DNA from: Opitutia bacterium UBA953
GTDB lineage: Bacteria; Verrucomicrobiota; Verrucomicrobiia; Opitutales; UBA953
Length of the DNA stretch: 5,437 bases
Direction of reading: 5' to 3'
Assembly (NCBI GenBank): GCA_002293125.1
Contig: DBCR01000080.1
Coordinates: forward strand, 1 to 5,437
Under the pieces are notes generated by a model, which had not been told where the DNA came from, did not search any database, and worked only from the letters and a program-made list of their open reading frames with translations. Position 1 is the first letter of the stretch. Every line of letters begins with the position of its first letter. Position numbers and translations under genes: made by a program. This document shows positions 1 through 2,848 of the stretch, piece after piece.

Positions 1-1414
1 GTTCATGCGCGAGCAGGCCAGTATCGGCACCGAGGCCGACGCCGTGGTCGCCTGCCACCGTACGCTCGTCACCCATATCGAGCAGTATGGCTCCGCCGGC
101 CTAGGCTCGCTGATCGTCAGCATGACCCGCTCGGTATCCGACCTGCTTTCTGTCTACCTCCTTGCCCGCGAAGCCGGTCTCACCGCGGGTGGCGCGGAAG
201 ACGCCTACTGTCTCCTCCCTGTCGTCCCGCTCTTCGAGACGATTGGCGACCTTGAACGTAGCACCGGCATCATGGACTCATTCCTGTCCCATCCGATGAC
301 CAAGCGCACGCTGCAAGCCCGTCGCGACGCCGGTATCACCGACGGCCTCACGCAGCAGGTGATGATTGGTTACTCCGACTCCAATAAGGATGGCGGCATC
401 CTCGCCTCCCTCTGGAATCTTTATCGTGCCCAGCAGAACCTAGCCGCTGTCGGCGAGAAGCATGGCGTCCGCATCGTCTTCTTCCATGGCCGTGGCGGCA
501 CCATCTCCCGAGGAGCTGGCCCGACCCACCGCTTCATCGATGCGCTTCCGCAGGGTTCGATCCAAGGCGAGATGCGCGTCACCGAGCAGGGTGAGAGTAT
601 CACCCAGAAGTACGCCAACCACATCACCGCGGTGAACAACCTCGAGCTACTGACGGCTGGCGTGACCCAGAACACCTTCCTGCACGATGTCGCTGTCCGC
701 AGTGAGACCGCGCAATCGAAGGTCATGGACCGCCTCGCTGAATTCTCCCGTGAGGCCTACCAGTCGCTCATCCAGACCCCGCGCTTCATCGAGTTCTTCC
801 GTCAGGCCACCCCCATCGACGTCATCGAAGCCAGCCGTATCGGCTCGCGACCGTCCCGTCGTACCGGCGCCGCCTCGCTTGAGGACTTGCGTGCGATTCC
901 GTGGGTCTTCGCCTGGAGCCAGGCCCGCTTCTATCTCTCCGGCTGGTATGGTGTCGGCTCCGCGCTGGCCCGCCTTAAGGACGAAGACCCTAAGGGCTTC
1001 GAGGTCATCCGGAAGAACTACGACGGCTGGCCACCTCTGCGCTATATGCTCAAGAACGCCTCCACGAGCGTCTTGGCCTCGAATCGTAGCATGATGAAGC
1101 TCTACGGTGCGCTCGTCACCGACAAGAAGCTCCGCGGCCTCTTCCTGAACCGCATCCTCGCTGAACACAACCTGACCCGCAGGATGCTCGACGAGCTTTC
1201 TGGCTCGAAGCTGAGCGAAGGCCGTCCGCGTCTCCGTAAGGTCATCGCCCTGCGCGAATCCGCGATCGACCTCCTGCACGAGCAGCAGGTCGCGTTGCTG
1301 AAAGATTGGCGCAAGAAGGTTGCCGACGGCGACCGCAAGGAAGCCGAAGCGCTCCTGCCGCAGATGCTCCTCTCGCTGAACGCCATCGCCGCCGGCCTCC
1401 AAGCTACGGGTTGA
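1..1414 (+). CDS. ppc: Phosphoenolpyruvate carboxylase, C-terminal half (5' end outside window)
   Basis: PEP carboxylase adds bicarbonate to phosphoenolpyruvate, giving oxaloacetate and phosphate, an anaplerotic cytoplasmic step feeding the TCA cycle. The frame is open through base 2, so the Met codon at base 5 is internal; residues below count from that Met. About 470 residues are visible of a family length near 880-950; the half carrying the first catalytic His is missing. Visible landmarks are PLFET (75-79, metal-binding Glu78), VMIGYSDSNKDGG (119-131, metal-binding Asp125 and Lys128), FHGRGGTISRGAGP (160-173, Arg163 and Arg169), GSRPSRR (280-286), LRAIPWVFAWSQAR (295-308) and the terminal AIAAGLQATG. 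The glycine-loop consensus RGGGP/RGGAP reads RGAGP here, and the usual terminal RNTG reads QATG, so the near-terminal Asn that binds the aspartate inhibitor in the E. coli enzyme is Ala. Stop is TGA at 1412-1414. The family call is near certain; the changed regulation is inference. Confidence 0.97.
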   Translation, partial: FMREQASIGTEADAVVACHRTLVTHIEQYGSAGLGSLIVSMTRSVSDLLSVYLLAREAGLTAGGAEDAYCLLPVVPLFETIGDLERSTGIMDSFLSHPMTKRTLQARRDAGITDGLTQQVMIGYSDSNKDGGILASLWNLYRAQQNLAAVGEKHGVRIVFFHGRGGTISRGAGPTHRFIDALPQGSIQGEMRVTEQGESITQKYANHITAVNNLELLTAGVTQNTFLHDVAVRSETAQSKVMDRLAEFSREAYQSLIQTPRFIEFFRQATPIDVIEASRIGSRPSRRTGAASLEDLRAIPWVFAWSQARFYLSGWYGVGSALARLKDEDPKGFEVIRKNYDGWPPLRYMLKNASTSVLASNRSMMKLYGALVTDKKLRGLFLNRILAEHNLTRRMLDELSGSKLSEGRPRLRKVIALRESAIDLLHEQQVALLKDWRKKVADGDRKEAEALLPQMLLSLNAIAAGLQATG

Positions 1415-1430
1415 TCCGGTGATCGGTTAA

Positions 1431-1470
1431 AACAGAGGCCGGCTTCCGCGAGGAGGCCGGCCTTCTTGTT
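1431..1470. terminator. Bidirectional intrinsic terminator between convergent genes
   Basis: Bases 1436-1447 pair with 1452-1463 in a 12-bp, mostly G/C stem with one G-T wobble (1444/1455), closed by a GCGA tetraloop of GNRA type (1448-1451). On the plus strand the stem is followed by the T-rich run TTCTTGTT (1463-1470), suiting the end of ppc 16 bases upstream of the paired region's flank. On the minus strand it is followed by TGTTTTAA (1427-1434), so it can also stop transcripts of the membrane-protein gene ending at 1490. Neither T-tract is perfect, but stem strength and the convergent position make the call good. Confidence 0.85.
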
Positions 1471-1489
1471 ACCTAGGGGCTTTTGAGCG

Positions 1490-1960
1490 TCAGATATGCT
1501 TCCAGAAATCCATCAGGAATCGGGTGGCCAGCTGGGCGACGAAGACGATGTTCCAGAAGATCAGCTGGAGGCCGAGGGAGGGGCCGAAGCCCATGCTCAG
1601 GACCTGGGCGGAGGCGCTGGTGACCAATAGGACGACCGTGGCCGTGCAGAGGGAAATCACCAGGATCTCGATGGACTTGGGGATAAAGCCCGAAAGGCTC
1701 GTGTCGGCCATGCAGACGGCCGCGAAGATCAGGGCGACGGAGACGAGCCCTGTGAGGCCAATACCGAAGATCGTGCCGTCCTTGCCGAAAAAGTGCGCGG
1801 CGGCGAGTCGGCCGAGGAGCGGGATGTAGACGACGACCATCGCGAGGGCGACCCAGAAGCCCATTGTGCCGTAATCTTGGCCGAGGACTTTCTCGGCGTA
1901 GTTCTCCACCGTATTCTCGATGATGGCTTCTTTGATCGGATTAGTGAACGCGATGAGCAC
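1490..1960 (-). CDS. Small four-helix integral membrane protein, function unknown
   Basis: I do not recognise a named family. The 156-residue product has a polar N-terminal stretch (about 1-32, including NPIKEAIIENTVENYAEKVL, probably an amphipathic helix) and then four hydrophobic segments at about 34-50, 64-84, 97-120 and 129-149, ending in the short polar tail DFWKHI. There is no signal-peptidase site, catalytic motif or metal-binding cluster that I can see, so an inner-membrane protein without obvious enzymatic residues is the safest description. The start is GTG at 1958-1960: an in-frame TAG at 1970-1972 leaves no earlier option, and the polar N-terminus has normal coding character (GAG, AAG/AAA, ATC, GTC codons). 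An alternative start is the internal Met33. There is no good Shine-Dalgarno site; TAGGTT lies 6 bases upstream and may be a -10 box. It lies 50 bases after the phosphatase gene and converges on ppc. Confidence 0.8.
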   Translation of the reverse strand: MLIAFTNPIKEAIIENTVENYAEKVLGQDYGTMGFWVALAMVVVYIPLLGRLAAAHFFGKDGTIFGIGLTGLVSVALIFAAVCMADTSLSGFIPKSIEILVISLCTATVVLLVTSASAQVLSMGFGPSLGLQLIFWNIVFVAQLATRFLMDFWKHI

Positions 1961-1966
1961 GTCGGA

Positions 1967-1994
1967 AACCTAGCCTTATCTGGCTTCTTGTCCA
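1967..1994 (-). promoter_or_regulatory. Putative promoter of the membrane-protein gene, possibly leaderless
   Basis: On the minus strand TGGACA (bases 1989-1994, 5 of 6 matches to TTGACA) is followed after a 16-base spacer by TAGGTT (1967-1972, fitting TANNNT). Six bases then lead to the GTG start at 1960, which is about where transcription would begin, so the mRNA could lack a 5' leader. The same hexamer at the same distance precedes the phosphatase gene. An alternative reading is that the AGG inside the hexamer, 8 bases before GTG, acts as a weak ribosome-binding site. Seen: the motifs and spacing; inferred: promoter function. Confidence 0.45.
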
Positions 1995-2019
1995 CGCCTA
2001 AGGCGCAGCCTTAGCGCGT
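1994..2019 (-). other. Hairpin overlapping the phosphatase stop codon
   Basis: CTAAGGC at 1998-2004 pairs with GCCTTAG at 2008-2014 around a 3-base loop, and ACGC at 1994-1997 pairs with GCGT at 2016-2019 with one bulged base at 2015, giving 11 bp in all. The phosphatase TAA stop (2011-2013) lies inside one arm. On the minus strand no T-tract follows, so it is at best a weak or Rho-assisted terminator, a 3'-end stabiliser or an attenuator in front of the next gene, whose -35-like element abuts it. Confidence 0.4.
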
Positions 2020-2766
2020 CCACTCCTCGCGGGCTGAGGCCCAGAGGTCGAAGTTCAGCGGGCGCTTGCCCGTCGGGACGAGGCGGAAATATCCGCCGGA
2101 GGCCTTGATGATCGCGAGTCCCGCGGCGACGTCCCAGAGGTTCGTGCCCGATTCGTAATAGGTATCGGCGACGCCTTCGCCGACGTAGGCGAGGGCGAGG
2201 GCCGCCGAGCCGATCATGCGAATCTTCTTATAACGGCCGACTTGCTGGATGAAGAGCTCCATCGCGGGGCCGGACTTATCGGCGGCGGCGGGGAAGCCCG
2301 TCATGATGCAGGCATCCTTGATGTCGGTGACCCAGCCGGGTGTGATGCGGACGCCGTTGAGGAAGCTCCCTTCGCCGACGACCCCGAGGGTGGTTTTCTT
2401 TCCCGTGAAGTCGTGGATGACGCCGAGCACCGGCTCCTTGCCGCGCATCAGGCCTAGCGAGACGCAGGTAGAGGGTTGGCGGCGGAGGTAGTTGTAGGTG
2501 CCGTCGAGCGGGTCGACGACCCAGTAGAGGCTGTCGCCGTCGAAGAGGGAGGCGTCGCCGCCGAGTTCTTCGCCGATGACCGGGATACCCGTGGCCTTGA
2601 GCATATCTCGCACCAGGTGCTCCGAATCGACGTCGGCCTGCATCTTCACGTCGTCGTCGGTCGAGGCGTTGACCTTCATCTGGGCACCCTTGGCGAGCAG
2701 GTCGCCGGCCGCGATAGCGGTGGCCAGTGCAACCGACTTCAGGGTTTCGAGGGAGGGCGTGCTCAC
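2011..2766 (-). CDS. Inositol-monophosphatase-family phosphatase (SuhB/CysQ/HisN-like)
   Basis: A complete 251-residue member of the Mg-dependent, lithium-sensitive sugar-phosphatase superfamily, close to the family's usual 250-275 residues. Motifs in order: QADVDSE (43-49, the usual K-x-D-xx-SE region), GEE (65-67, metal ligand Glu), WVVDPLDGT (82-90, metal ligands Asp85 and Asp88), GSAAL (186-190) and LWDVAAG (210-216, metal ligand Asp212). All expected metal-binding acids are present, so it should be an active cytoplasmic phosphatase. The substrate cannot be fixed from sequence: inositol-1-phosphate, histidinol phosphate, 3'-phosphoadenosine 5'-phosphate and fructose-1,6-bisphosphate are all handled by relatives, and neither neighbour helps to choose. 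Start is GTG at 2764-2766; an in-frame TAG at 2776-2778 excludes earlier starts, and no convincing Shine-Dalgarno site is present. It starts 82 bases after the repeat-protein gene and appears to have its own promoter. Confidence 0.93.
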   Translation of the reverse strand: MSTPSLETLKSVALATAIAAGDLLAKGAQMKVNASTDDDVKMQADVDSEHLVRDMLKATGIPVIGEELGGDASLFDGDSLYWVVDPLDGTYNYLRRQPSTCVSLGLMRGKEPVLGVIHDFTGKKTTLGVVGEGSFLNGVRITPGWVTDIKDACIMTGFPAAADKSGPAMELFIQQVGRYKKIRMIGSAALALAYVGEGVADTYYESGTNLWDVAAGLAIIKASGGYFRLVPTGKRPLNFDLWASAREEWTR

Positions 2767-2772
2767 GGGGGC

Positions 2773-2801
2773 AACCTAGGTGTGCCGTCTAACCGGGGCA
2801 A
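2773..2801 (-). promoter_or_regulatory. Putative promoter of the phosphatase gene, possibly leaderless
   Basis: On the minus strand TTGCCC (2796-2801, 4 of 6 matches to TTGACA) is followed after 17 bases by TAGGTT (2773-2778), then 6 bases, then the GTG start at 2766. The six-base gap GCCCCC has no purine-rich ribosome-binding site. The -10-like hexamer and its distance to GTG are identical to those before the membrane-protein gene. The -35 match is modest, and it lies in the arm of a possible GGGGC/GCCCC hairpin (2795-2799 with 2811-2815). Promoter function is inferred. Confidence 0.45.
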
Positions 2802-2848
2802 TCTCAGACAGCCCCTCCGGTCCGGGCGGAAGCGACCGCAGGTCGGCC

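Noticed and set aside
100..105. Repeated CCTAGG palindromes (100-105, 1472-1477, 2775-2780, 4455-4460)
   Set aside because: Four scattered copies with no shared context or spacing, two of them inside coding sequence. Only the TAGGTT copies next to GTG starts showed a consistent arrangement.
647..1402. Minus-strand open frame of 251 codons opposite ppc
   Set aside because: It overlaps the most conserved part of PEP carboxylase, and its predicted protein shows no domain; it arises from codon bias in a high-GC gene.
1729..1995. Alternative GTG start at 1995 in another frame upstream of the membrane protein, suggesting a frameshifted longer N-terminus
   Set aside because: The frame becomes Ser/Arg-rich noise over the membrane segments, and joining the two frames would need an unsupported frameshift. 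The GTG at 1960 already gives a sensible protein.
2795..2815. GGGGC/GCCCC hairpin as the terminator of the repeat-protein gene
   Set aside because: The stem has only 5 bp with an 11-base loop, and no T-tract follows on the minus strand. It is mentioned only as a possible structure.
2833..2845. CGACC-GCA-GGTCG hairpin just after the repeat-protein stop
   Set aside because: Five base pairs, no T-tract, and such short palindromes are frequent in GC-rich DNA.
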